From Candidatus Microgenomates bacterium (GTDB lineage Bacteria > Patescibacteriota > Microgenomatia > UBA1406 > HO2-37-13b), in NCBI GenBank assembly GCA_025449735.1, contig JANWIV010000002.1, forward strand, positions 124,001-188,000: DNA of 64,000 nt, given 5' to 3'. Of this stretch, positions 26,115 through 33,615 are shown in pieces. Positions within the stretch are counted from its first letter, which is position 1. Every line of letters starts with the position of its first letter. The translations under genes were made by a program, and so were the position numbers. The notes beneath the pieces are model-generated. The model ran no database searches and was not told the origin of the DNA. It worked only from the letters and a program-made list of their open reading frames with translations.

Positions 26115-27274
26115 TAGATTTCGTTAATTAAATTCATAAAGTTAATCTCAAATATTTTTCGACTAAATCTTTTTACGTTTACTTGCCCCTCACTCATAGT
26201 ACTTTGCCTAAGATTGTAAGCTTCTTTCTCAAATATTTCAAGCGCGCTTGAAAGGGATTTTTCAGTTTGACTGTCAAAAAATATACCGGTTTTGCCATCA
26301 AGCACGGTTTCAGTGGCACCACCCTTGCCATAGGTGATGACGGGGCAGCCAAAAAATTGTGCTTCAAGGCTAACCAAGCCAAAATCCTCCTCTTGGGGCA
26401 TAATTAGCGCCTGTGCTTGGGAATATAATTTCCCTAATCCTTCGTCATTGACGTTTTCAACAAAACTGACATTACTGCAAGCAATGCTTTTTAGTATTTT
26501 TTGTTCTGAGCCATTTCCAACGATAATTAGTTTTTGATCAATTAAACGTTTAAATGTTTCGACGACAAGATCTACCTTTTTATACGGCTCAAGTCGACTA
26601 ACAACTAGATAGAATTTAAATCTTTTATTCTTGTCATTCTGAGTGACAAACGAAGAATCCCATTGAGATCCTTCGCTTTGCTCAGGATGACGACGATATG
26701 TTTCGGATTTTACATTTCTCCAGTATTCAATATCAAATGGGGGATAGACGACTTTTGAGTCTAGGTTATAAACATTTTTAATTCGTTTTTGCACAGTTTT
26801 TGATATCGCGATAATATTGTCGGGGCGCTTGGCGGCTATTTTGTCCCAACGTTTTAAATGTTTGATGATTAAATTTGTAAACAAAGGTTTTTGATAATTA
26901 TCTTCATGTGACCACAAAAATCGCGTCGGTGTCAGGCAAATGTTTATATGTTTGGTTGGTGGGCGAGTTATTATCCCTTTGGCAAAACTGGAGCTTATTG
27001 AGATTACCAGGTCATAGTTTGAAAAGTCAAATGATTCAAAAGCGAGCGGATAGAGGGGAGTTGAGAGTTTCCTTGAATTTTTGATGAAGTTAGGTAGCTT
27101 CTCTATAAAACTAGTGCGAGGTTGAAGTTCCTTTGCCCATTCAGCGCGTTTGTAGTCAAAAACCGAAGTATACCAGTCGGCCTTAGGAAACATCTCGTGC
27201 AGGGTCAGCAGCACTCTCTCTACCCCTCCCCAAGAATCCATCCAATCATAAACAATGGCGGTTTTTTTATTCAT
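26114..27274 (-). CDS. GT4 glycosyltransferase with repeat-derived linker
   Basis: GT-B fold transferase of 386 residues. The opening AIVYDWMDSWGGVERVL and the retaining GT4 motif EEDFGLVSLEAQFFG are clear; it may transfer mannose, given the neighbouring GDP-mannose enzyme. Between the two Rossmann domains, after DIEYWRNVKSETY, about 25 residues containing HPEQSEGS and ending before KRFKFYLVVSRLEPYKK are encoded by an inserted palindromic repeat (26633-26691) that stays in frame. It starts 40 bases from the divergent orphan gene. Confidence 0.93.
   Translation of the reverse strand: MNKKTAIVYDWMDSWGGVERVLLTLHEMFPKADWYTSVFDYKRAEWAKELQPRTSFIEKLPNFIKNSRKLSTPLYPLAFESFDFSNYDLVISISSSFAKGIITRPPTKHINICLTPTRFLWSHEDNYQKPLFTNLIIKHLKRWDKIAAKRPDNIIAISKTVQKRIKNVYNLDSKVVYPPFDIEYWRNVKSETYRRHPEQSEGSQWDSSFVTQNDKNKRFKFYLVVSRLEPYKKVDLVVETFKRLIDQKLIIVGNGSEQKILKSIACSNVSFVENVNDEGLGKLYSQAQALIMPQEEDFGLVSLEAQFFGCPVITYGKGGATETVLDGKTGIFFDSQTEKSLSSALEIFEKEAYNLRQSTMSEGQVNVKRFSRKIFEINFMNLINEI
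26633..26691. repeat. GTCATCCTG-type repeat inside a glycosyltransferase gene
   Basis: Ends are gtcattctga and tcaggatgac, reverse complements with one mismatch. It contains the word tccttcgctttgctcagga. The reading frame crosses it without a stop, coding for the HPEQSEGS-containing peptide. Confidence 0.8.
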
Positions 27275-27301
27275 TTTGCTGTAATCTAGTGCAAACTATT
27301 T

Positions 27302-27307
27302 TACAAT
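27302..27307 (+). promoter_or_regulatory. -10 box seven bases before an orphan gene
   Basis: TACAAT, seven bases before the ATG at 27315. Confidence 0.5.
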
Positions 27308-27314
27308 AAACAAT

Positions 27315-27680
27315 ATGACCTTGCCCGAGGTAAATCTGCATAAAGATTATAGTCCAGCGGAATTTAAATACGATTATATTGAACAAGCGTGGGGGGCCTT
27401 CAGCGGAGACCATTCACATGGTCGATACTTTTTCATCGCGAAACTTACAGTCAGTCTCCGAAATGGTATTTGGATGGCAATGCTTAGAAGACCAGTTAAG
27501 GAAGATTTATCATACGTAGATGTTCCATTTAACTATGACGGTTTTGAGGAAAGTGGTCTTGCAAATATAGCAATTTTTAATAGAAGCTTTGAACTTGGAT
27601 GGAGAATTAGAGAGATTTCAGTTGACTCATTGCCTACGGTTATAGATGAATATTTGGCTTCGTTCTTAGGTGAAAAGTAA
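27315..27680 (+). CDS. small orphan protein
   Basis: Unrecognised, 121 residues, aromatic-rich (FKYDYIEQAWGAFSGDHSHGRYFFI), with no signal peptide or membrane helix. It is the only plus-strand gene in this stretch of minus-strand glycosyltransferases and has its own -10 box at leaderless distance. A hairpin tctaatcc/gggttaga (27690-27708) follows between it and the convergent gene. No function can be proposed. Confidence 0.6.
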   Translation: MTLPEVNLHKDYSPAEFKYDYIEQAWGAFSGDHSHGRYFFIAKLTVSLRNGIWMAMLRRPVKEDLSYVDVPFNYDGFEESGLANIAIFNRSFELGWRIREISVDSLPTVIDEYLASFLGEK

Positions 27681-27689
27681 TTTTGTTTA

Positions 27690-27708
27690 TCTAATCCTTC
27701 GGGTTAGA
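27690..27708. terminator. possible hairpin between convergent genes
   Basis: Eight-base stem tctaatcc/gggttaga with loop ttc. No good T-run follows on either strand, so termination is uncertain. Confidence 0.3.
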
Positions 27709-27726
27709 GTGAGGTCGATCCCTTGA

Positions 27727-28809
27727 TTATTTTAAGACTTCCTTATAAACTTCGAGTGTACTTTTGGCCATTTTGGGGAATGAATAGGCGCTACTCATTT
27801 TTTCCGTACTCACAAACTGATTCTGGTATATTTCAGGATTGGAAATGTATGCTGTCAAAGCGTCAGATATTTGCTCAACACTTTCTGGATCAAATGAAAG
27901 TCGATCTTTGCCCAAGAGCTCGTCAAAGACATCAATATTTGAGGCGACAATTGGCAGCTTAAAATAAGAAGCTTCAACGATTGGCAGACCAAAGCCCTCA
28001 CTAAGCGATGGATGAACCAATGCTTGGGCATTTTTATAGAAAAAAACAAAATCAGACAGGTTTGGATTATGATACATTCGAACATTTGAGACCTTTTTTA
28101 GTCTTTTAGCAAAAAAATCATCAGGGCCGACGAGCACCAGCTCATGCCCGGTCTCTAATTTAGAAAAAGCGTCTACCAAACGCTCCACATTCTTATGTGG
28201 ATAAAAATTACCGACATAAAGAAGATAAGGTTTGTTAAATTGTTTAGCTAAGGATTTATTTTCCTCAGCATTTATCAAGTCCTTATTAACTCCTTCATAG
28301 GTGACGGCTATTTTGCTTTCAAACCGATTGCCGTAGTGATCAATTATTTGTTTTTTTACGGATGTTGTTGGTGTAATGATTGCTTTTGATGCGCTTACCG
28401 CTCGTTTCATCAGTAGGCTGTAGGCTTGATGTTTCAAGTTATAGGTTAAATGATGTCGAGTTGAGGCGCGACCAGTTTTGAAAAAAAGGGGGGTGAGATC
28501 ATGAATGGTAGAGACAAAAGGGCGAGTATAAAAAATCGGAAAGCTGAAATAGGTGAAGTGCATTAGGTCAAGCTGATCTGCGTTTATTTGTTTCAAAAAA
28601 CCAATTTGTTCGCTCAATGAATGCCAGCGATAAGGAGCTTGTTTAATTTGAAATTTTAAATTTGAAATTTGAAATTTGACACTCGGATTTAGATACAGAA
28701 CAAATTCAATATCCTTTGGTGCGATTTTTTCCAGTTCGCGCAATAGGTTTGAAATATAGACGCCAACACCGGTTTGACCAATTAGGCGAGCATCAATACC
28801 TATACGCAT
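27727..28809 (-). CDS. GT4 glycosyltransferase
   Basis: GT-B fold transferase of 360 residues. It opens MRIGIDARLIGQTGVGVYI, the usual start of the WbaZ/mannosyltransferase-like group; YLLYVGNFYPHKNVERLVDAF marks the second domain, and HPSLSEGFGLPIVEASY is the donor-binding E-x7-E motif. In the N-terminal domain, after FVLYLNPS, the peptide KFQISNLKFQIK is encoded by an AT-rich tandem repeat (28642-28680) related to the intergenic tract at 22367-22402. It acts at the cytoplasmic face of the membrane; donor and acceptor are unknown. Confidence 0.93.
   Translation of the reverse strand: MRIGIDARLIGQTGVGVYISNLLRELEKIAPKDIEFVLYLNPSVKFQISNLKFQIKQAPYRWHSLSEQIGFLKQINADQLDLMHFTYFSFPIFYTRPFVSTIHDLTPLFFKTGRASTRHHLTYNLKHQAYSLLMKRAVSASKAIITPTTSVKKQIIDHYGNRFESKIAVTYEGVNKDLINAEENKSLAKQFNKPYLLYVGNFYPHKNVERLVDAFSKLETGHELVLVGPDDFFAKRLKKVSNVRMYHNPNLSDFVFFYKNAQALVHPSLSEGFGLPIVEASYFKLPIVASNIDVFDELLGKDRLSFDPESVEQISDALTAYISNPEIYQNQFVSTEKMSSAYSFPKMAKSTLEVYKEVLK
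28642..28680. repeat. tandem AAATTTG-type repeat within a glycosyltransferase gene
   Basis: Tandem aaatttg words on the plus strand; on the coding strand they read KFQISNLKFQIK. It is the same family as 22367-22402. Confidence 0.7.
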
Positions 28810-28885
28810 GAATCATGTATCTTGAAACTTGTAGCATTAACCATTTTTTTAACTTAATACAAAATACTAAATACTAAATACACAT
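28810..28885. repeat. AT-rich spacer with a TGTATC-TGAAAC word
   Basis: tgtatcttgaaacttgtagca lies directly before the start of the downstream gene. The related tgtatcgtgaaacatgaagca stands in the same position before the next glycosyltransferase (29792-29812). The rest is tandem aatactaaatac. Confidence 0.45.
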
Positions 28886-29782
28886 TTACATCTTGCTTTT
28901 TAGGTCAACGAAAAAATGAACTACTTTGTTTATTAGCGGGTTATTTTTAGGAGCATAATGCTTGTCATAAAAGATTTTCATCGCTGAATAAAAGTGGCTT
29001 CTTGTAATCTCTTCGATTTCAGTTGTGCCGCTTTTGAGCCCGCTGACTTTCTTCAAGTGGACCACATATTGGGTGGGATAATACATGATTTTATAACCTA
29101 ATTTCTTAATTCGAAATGACAGGTCTAGGTCTTCGCCATACATAAAATAATCCTTATCAAAACCTTTGAGCTTGTCAAATAGCTCTTTTCGGGTGAGATA
29201 AAAGGCACCACTGGGGCTATCGATTTCATGTATGGTGTTGAGGTCAAGATGCTTGAGATGATAGCCCCCAAGATATCTCGGTAAAAAAGGGGCTCTGCCA
29301 GTCAGTTTTTCCAGTCCCGCATAATAGGTAGCGGCTCGCCAGACATTGGGAAATCCGCGATGGCTTGCCGGGTCTATCCTGCCATCAGGTAATAGCACTT
29401 TTATCGTGAGGGCGCCGACAATCGGATTGTTATCCATATATTTGATTAATGAATCAAAATTAACGTCCTTCACGATGACGTCGGAGTTCAAAAGCAGGAT
29501 ATAGCGACCTTTGGAAACCTCAGCTGCCTGATTATTAGCCGCCCCAAAACCGAGATTCGTCTTGTTTTCAACAAGATTTAAGATTAAAGATTTATGATTA
29601 AAGTTTTTTTGTAAACTTTTTATCATTTTGATTGACTTGTCAGAAGAGGCATTATCAACCACAATGACTTCAATTTTGCTGTTTTGCTCCCGCTTTATAA
29701 ATTCAAATAAAGTTTGTAGACATTCCTTCGTCACGTCATGAGTGTTGAAAGAGATAATTATAATTGAAAGATCAGTGGTCAT
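28886..29782 (-). CDS. GT2 glycosyltransferase
   Basis: GT-A fold, probably inverting, rhamnosyltransferase-like. From the ATG at 29782 it has 298 residues; the seven extra residues from 29803 come from a repeat. It opens DLSIIIISFNTHDVTKECL; the nucleotide-binding VDNASSDKS and the DXD-like LLNSDVIV follow, with GFDKDYFMYGEDLDLSFRIK near the C-terminal third. Before NLGFGAANNQA there is an unusual FNHKSLILNL stretch encoded by AT-rich repeat-like DNA (29572-29605). It belongs to the minus-strand polysaccharide genes. Confidence 0.93.
   Translation of the reverse strand: MTTDLSIIIISFNTHDVTKECLQTLFEFIKREQNSKIEVIVVDNASSDKSIKMIKSLQKNFNHKSLILNLVENKTNLGFGAANNQAAEVSKGRYILLLNSDVIVKDVNFDSLIKYMDNNPIVGALTIKVLLPDGRIDPASHRGFPNVWRAATYYAGLEKLTGRAPFLPRYLGGYHLKHLDLNTIHEIDSPSGAFYLTRKELFDKLKGFDKDYFMYGEDLDLSFRIKKLGYKIMYYPTQYVVHLKKVSGLKSGTTEIEEITRSHFYSAMKIFYDKHYAPKNNPLINKVVHFFVDLKSKM
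29572..29605. repeat. AT-rich repeat-like tract within a GT2 gene
   Basis: aagatttaagattaaag and tttatgattaaag are tandem near-copies. On the coding strand they give FNHKSLILNL at a position where relatives normally have a short loop. Confidence 0.45.
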
Positions 29783-29852
29783 AAAGCGTGTATCGTGAAA
29801 CATGAAGCATAATTTTTAAACATAATAATTCAAAATAATTTCGTTCAATTCT

Positions 29853-29858
29853 ATTATA
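29853..29858 (-). promoter_or_regulatory. -10 box of the GT2 gene
   Basis: Minus-strand TATAAT about 70 bases before the GT2 start, just past the terminator of the cassette. This gene therefore has a real leader, which contains a repeat word. Confidence 0.4.
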
Positions 29859-29868
29859 ACAAGAAAGG

Positions 29869-29923
29869 AAAAAACTGCGGAGACCTCGGTTGGTTCCCGT
29901 TGAGGGTACCCAACCGAGGTCTC
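29869..29923 (-). terminator. strong rho-independent terminator of the small-protein cassette
   Basis: A 14-bp perfect stem (gagacctcggttgg at 29880-29893 with ccaaccgaggtctc at 29910-29923) and an inner ccc/ggg stem. On the minus strand it is followed after five bases by TTTTTT (29874-29869). It sits 35 bases after the last gene of the cassette. Confidence 0.85.
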
Positions 29924-29957
29924 GCTCAAGCTGTAAGAGTATTATGCTTTCGAGAGT

Positions 29958-30377
29958 TTACGGCACTGGTGCCGTCGCACAGGTCGTAGGGTCCATATAG
30001 CGCATCTCTTGTGGGTCGAGATCGTATACAGCACGCTTCCAGGCAGCACAGACGTCGGCATTGCCATTGACGTAGATCACCGGATGCTTATCGACGATGC
30101 CAGTCAGAAATTGATGGGGGTCGGTGATTCGCATCTCCCGACGGCCATGAGAGGCGATGTATACATCGCCTCGGAGCGGGGACAACTCTATCCTATCGTA
30201 CTCCAATAGATGATACTGTCTATTGGCGAGTTCGTCTAGATGCTGAACTGTAGCCTTCCGTTCCCCTTCAATTTGCACGGTACTTACTATGTGACACCCG
30301 GCGCCCAAGACCCCAATTACGATGAAGATTGTAGCGCCGATGGCGAGGAACCGTTCAGCAATTCTGGATTCTGGCAT
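29958..30377 (-). CDS. small membrane-anchored protein, cassette gene 3
   Basis: Unrecognised. From the ATG at 30377 it has 139 residues; this start is chosen because AGGAG lies eight bases upstream. One hydrophobic segment at about 10-27 (FLAIGATIFIVIGVLGAGC) anchors it, and the remainder should be outside. The exported part contains KATVQHLDELANRQYHLLEY, an RGDVYIASHGRREMRI strand region and two Cys in the last third. Base composition is GC-richer than in neighbours. It is followed by a strong terminator. Function unknown; it probably acts at the cell surface with the two genes before it. Confidence 0.7.
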   Translation of the reverse strand: MPESRIAERFLAIGATIFIVIGVLGAGCHIVSTVQIEGERKATVQHLDELANRQYHLLEYDRIELSPLRGDVYIASHGRREMRITDPHQFLTGIVDKHPVIYVNGNADVCAAWKRAVYDLDPQEMRYMDPTTCATAPVP

Positions 30378-30390
30378 GGACGTATCTCCT
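30378..30390 (-). promoter_or_regulatory. Shine-Dalgarno site of cassette gene 3
   Basis: AGGAG eight bases before the ATG at 30377. Such sites are rare elsewhere in the window. Confidence 0.7.
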
Positions 30391-30426
30391 AGTTGGTAGT
30401 TGACTATGCAAGTCGACTTCGGATGT

Positions 30427-30858
30427 CTACGGACAAGGATAGGTTGGTAACTCAAGAATCTGTTGCGCTAGGAAGATCGACTGGGAGCGGCATAAAAAAA
30501 ACTGGCCGCCAAGCTTTACCCACTCGCCATCTTCCTTTCGTACCTGTGCCGCAAAGGTATCGTAGTCTTCTTGTTTTTCAAATACGATCCCAACTGCCGC
30601 ACTACAGATGGGGGGTAGAACGATGACGAAATGCCACTGGTCGCAGGACGAAGGTGGAGTGTCGAGATCGGACACTGACACATATGTCCTTAACTCCTCT
30701 TGCTCCCATCCCAAGATCGGAAGAAAGAGATGTTGATCGAAGATCGGTTGTGGCGCTGGTGGCGGGTATGCCTGTGCTTCAACCGAATTGTAATTAGTCT
30801 TGGTCGTGACCAAAACGGTGATGACCGAAATGGCCAAGACGGCGATAAGCCTGCGCAT
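30427..30858 (-). CDS. small secreted protein, cassette gene 2
   Basis: Unrecognised, 143 residues from the ATG at 30858. That start has GAGGAG seven bases upstream; an ATG two codons earlier would leave only one base of spacing. A signal peptide is evident: MRRLIAVLAISVITVLV, then a polar stretch ending EAQA before YPPP, which fits signal peptidase I cleavage. The mature part starts with a Pro-rich segment and has four Cys (SSCDQW, PPICSA, FFLCRS and the C-terminal PCP), which could form two disulfides outside the cell. It lies 35 bases after gene 1 and 49 before gene 3. Confidence 0.7.
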   Translation of the reverse strand: MRRLIAVLAISVITVLVTTKTNYNSVEAQAYPPPAPQPIFDQHLFLPILGWEQEELRTYVSVSDLDTPPSSCDQWHFVIVLPPICSAAVGIVFEKQEDYDTFAAQVRKEDGEWVKLGGQFFLCRSQSIFLAQQILELPTYPCP

Positions 30859-30893
30859 GGTCATGCTCCTCGATTGATATCTGGTTTCAGATG

Positions 30894-31325
30894 TTACTTA
30901 CTGCGACACTCATCATAGCTAAGTACGGCCTGGGTGGTTTCCGCGTCGTCCCAGACAGCACAAAGCTGATAGAGTTGTGTGTCACCGGTCTCTAATCCAT
31001 ACAACACTAACTTCTGAGTTCGCAAATCAAACTTCTCCAATAGTGCTGCAGGATCTTCAAATGATCTGATTTCGTCGACAAAAGGCCGATGGTAATCCTT
31101 TACGACTTTATAGTGGTCTTGTTCTATGAAGACGAAGTTTGTGGCGATCAGGCTGTATACGCCAATGACTTTATTTCGTTCGGCTTTCGCCTCCAGTTGC
31201 GCCAGTTGTTGTTGGGCTTGCTGATGATGCTGAACTGCTTGTTCTTCGGGTGACATTGATGGCCCGTCACCGCATCCCAAAATTCTAGTTAAGGCTAAAG
31301 CGACGATGATGAGTCGAGTATGCAC
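30894..31325 (-). CDS. probable lipoprotein, cassette gene 1
   Basis: Unrecognised. The GTG at 31325 is preferred because AGGAG lies eight bases upstream; it gives 143 residues. The N-terminus HTRLIIVALALTRILGCGDG reads as a short lipoprotein signal peptide with Cys at about residue 18, though Leu at -2 is not the commonest residue. Then comes a Gln-rich helical stretch (EEQAVQHHQQAQQQLAQLEA) and a folded domain ending YDECRSK. The longer frame from 31391 would lose the signal peptide and is rejected. First gene of the GC-richer cassette. Confidence 0.7.
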   Translation of the reverse strand: MHTRLIIVALALTRILGCGDGPSMSPEEQAVQHHQQAQQQLAQLEAKAERNKVIGVYSLIATNFVFIEQDHYKVVKDYHRPFVDEIRSFEDPAALLEKFDLRTQKLVLYGLETGDTQLYQLCAVWDDAETTQAVLSYDECRSK

Positions 31326-31529
31326 GAGTCTTTCTCCTTGAGCGGTGTCCGGCAGCAGCCGGGTTGAATTCGTTTCAGATGAAACGGACATTCTAAATTC
31401 GAATATTCAAGTTTAAATTGCCCGTTTCATCAAATACTCTATATTTACAGCTTATTATCAAAGTACATATCTCAATTAATCAGTTGCAGAAAGCAAAATC
31501 AGCACTAAGTAAGTGAGAAATTATGCTAG

Positions 31530-31535
31530 TATTAT
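31530..31535 (+). promoter_or_regulatory. -10 box five bases before a GT-C gene
   Basis: TATTAT (or the overlapping TATACT at 31533-31538) just before the ATG at 31541. Confidence 0.45.
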
Positions 31536-31540
31536 ACTGT

Positions 31541-32800
31541 ATGAAATTTGCAAAATCAAAACTATGGGGTATTTTTATCGTCTTAATTGCGAGTATCGTT
31601 ATTTTTTTAAAATTTACTCAAATCCCAGCGCATTTTGCATTTGATGAGGTTGAGTTTGCAAGGCTCGCTTTGTCGCTCAAAGACAGTCCTTATAGCGTCT
31701 ATAGCACTCTGGCGACTGGTCATTCGACGCTTTATTTTTATGTAATTCTTGCCTCATTTTATCTATTTAAAGTGTCAAGTTTTGCGCTTCGCCTGCCTTC
31801 AGCCATTTTTGGGGTATTGTCTGCCCTTGTTTTTTACAAATTAATGGTTGGGCTATTTATCAATAAAAAGATCGAACTAAAATTCAAAAAAGCGATGTTG
31901 ACAGTGCCTTTAGCTTTTCTCCTGACGCTCATTTTGGTTAGCTCTAGGTGGTTTTTTAGTTTTGCGAGATTTGCATTTGAACCAACATTTTTATTATTTC
32001 TTGAGCTGTCATCACTTTATTTTGTTTTTAAATTTGTCTCATCAGAAAAATGGCGTCATTTAGGTATTTCAGCCATATTTGCCGGACTAGCCTATCATTC
32101 CTACACTCCAGGAAGAATTTTTTTCATTATTCCCATGCTCACCGTGATTCTACTAACTAAAAACAAATTTAAAAATATTTCCTCATATTTAATTATTTTG
32201 TTTATGGTTATGCTGCCATTAATTGTCTATTTATGGCAACACCAAGATATTCGAATTAGAGAACAAATGTATATTTCAAACACCGAGCTGACAATTGAAG
32301 ATAAAATCGCTTTTTTTGAAGCAAATACCCTAAATAACATCAAAATGCTTTATGTACCCGGGCAAGGTGACGGCAACGGACGACATAATTATCCATTGAA
32401 ACCAGCGATTAATCCGATTTTGTTTGCTTTATTTGTATTGGGATCAGCAGTTGCGCTTTCTAAACCGCGAAACAAAACACATGCTATTTTTTGGATATAT
32501 CTTGGAATCAGTTTTGCACCAACATTGCTGACCTATCCCTGGGAAAATCCTAATATGTTGCGTACTTACACGATGATTCCGGGTCTTGTATATTTTATTG
32601 GGGTTGGACTGTCAAGATCTATTGAGGTGATTAACGCAAGGTTTAACAAGCCATTGTGGCGAAGTATTGTAGTTGCTGGTTTATTGCTTATTGTTTGTGC
32701 ATCAAGTTTGTATGAACTGAGGACTTATTTCTACTATCAAGCCCGCGATGTCATCCCCCATGCATTTGATGAAGAGCTTAATCTTAAAAATTTACATTAG
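31541..32800 (+). CDS. GT-C fold membrane glycosyltransferase (GT39/ArnT-like)
   Basis: Polytopic membrane protein of 419 residues from the ATG at 31541, with roughly ten hydrophobic segments. The first loop after helix 1 has AHFAFDEVEFARLALSL, where the acidic pair is typical of polyprenyl-phosphate-sugar-dependent transferases (GT39/83). It would add a sugar from a lipid carrier on the outer face of the membrane. The donor is unknown. The gene is divergent from the small-protein cassette and ends at a perfect palindrome. Confidence 0.82.
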   Translation: MKFAKSKLWGIFIVLIASIVIFLKFTQIPAHFAFDEVEFARLALSLKDSPYSVYSTLATGHSTLYFYVILASFYLFKVSSFALRLPSAIFGVLSALVFYKLMVGLFINKKIELKFKKAMLTVPLAFLLTLILVSSRWFFSFARFAFEPTFLLFLELSSLYFVFKFVSSEKWRHLGISAIFAGLAYHSYTPGRIFFIIPMLTVILLTKNKFKNISSYLIILFMVMLPLIVYLWQHQDIRIREQMYISNTELTIEDKIAFFEANTLNNIKMLYVPGQGDGNGRHNYPLKPAINPILFALFVLGSAVALSKPRNKTHAIFWIYLGISFAPTLLTYPWENPNMLRTYTMIPGLVYFIGVGLSRSIEVINARFNKPLWRSIVVAGLLLIVCASSLYELRTYFYYQARDVIPHAFDEELNLKNLH

Positions 32801-32835
32801 TTGAGCGTACACACCCCGGGGGTGTGTACGCTCAA
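32801..32835. terminator. perfect 35-bp palindrome between convergent genes
   Basis: Arms of 17 bases (ttgagcgtacacacccc and its exact complement) around a single central g. It shares the CCCCGGGGG core with 4780-4837 and 47443-47502. It starts right after the stop of the GT-C gene and is followed by gtttt, so it may terminate both directions. Confidence 0.65.
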
Positions 32836-32879
32836 GTTTTGCAATAATAAGAAATTTATCGATTTTTATCTAAAATAAT

Positions 32880-33488
32880 TCATCTAAACCAGGCGGCTCG
32901 GCCGAGGCGGTAGTTGAGCTCTTTTTGCTTGCGTTCACCGATAATGCGAGCTGGCACGCCACCAACAATAGCAAAAGGTGGTACATCGCGGGTCACCACG
33001 GCTCCAGCAGCGACGACAGCGCCGTGGCCAATAGTGACCCCAGGTAAGATTATTGCCCGAGGACCTATAAATACATAGTCTTCAATCGTTACCGGGGCAG
33101 TTACGATCTCCTCAACGGCAGCAAAATGTTTGGACTCGACATTATGCTCACTGTTATAGATCATCACCTCCGATGCAATATCGACGTGGTTGCCGATCGT
33201 GAGGCGATGACGACCATCAAGTACCGCTGACTCGCCGATGATGGTATCTTCGCCGACTTTGATATTTCTTGGGTTATAAAAACGGGTATACATGTGAATT
33301 GAGGACCCTTTGCCTATTTTCATCCCCACCAAGCGATATTTGAAGCGTCTGAAATGATGCAAGGGAATATGACCTATTAAATGAAGATCGTAGACAATGA
33401 GTTCACGCAAGACAGTACGAATGCGAAAGCCGATTTTCCCGGCAGTTTCGTTTGGGGTTAATTTTCTACCTGTTTTGTCTTTTAGCAT
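32880..33488 (-). CDS. left-handed beta-helix acetyltransferase
   Basis: Predicted CoA-dependent O- or N-acyltransferase acting on the surface glycan. The 202-residue protein has an N-terminal helical part (GFRIRTVLRELIVYDLHLIG), then hexapeptide repeats: IGKGSSIHMYTRF, IIGESAVL, IGNHVDIASEVMI, VTIEDYVFIGPRAIIL and IGHGAVVAAGAVV. The catalytic His region is YNSEHNVES, and the ending IVGGVPARIIGERK is typical of the WbbJ/maltose acetyltransferase group. The substrate sugar is unknown. Downstream lies the convergent palindrome. Confidence 0.9.
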   Translation of the reverse strand: MLKDKTGRKLTPNETAGKIGFRIRTVLRELIVYDLHLIGHIPLHHFRRFKYRLVGMKIGKGSSIHMYTRFYNPRNIKVGEDTIIGESAVLDGRHRLTIGNHVDIASEVMIYNSEHNVESKHFAAVEEIVTAPVTIEDYVFIGPRAIILPGVTIGHGAVVAAGAVVTRDVPPFAIVGGVPARIIGERKQKELNYRLGRAAWFR

Positions 33489-33499
33489 TATATAAACTG

Positions 33500-33615
33500 G
33501 TCATCCTGGCCGAGTCTAACTCGGCTCTGCTTGCCTGCCACGTTTGACGTGGTCCAGGATCTAGATTCTGCCCTCGCAGAGGATCTTCGAGATGCGCTTC
33601 GCTTACCAGAATGAC
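33500..33615. repeat. GTCATCCTG-type palindromic repeat, long copy
   Basis: Begins gtcatcctgg and ends cagaatgac, with the internal words ccgagtctaactcgg, cacgtttgacgtg, ccaggatctagattctg and gaggatcttcgaga. It matches 15425-15482 at both ends and 5446-5505 in the ccgagt..actcgg module. Its last base is the first base of the TAG complement of the next gene. Confidence 0.75.

Noticed and set aside
26114-27274. GT4 gene broken by the inserted repeat
   Set aside because: The frame is open through the repeat and both flanking domains keep their motifs, so it is treated as intact.
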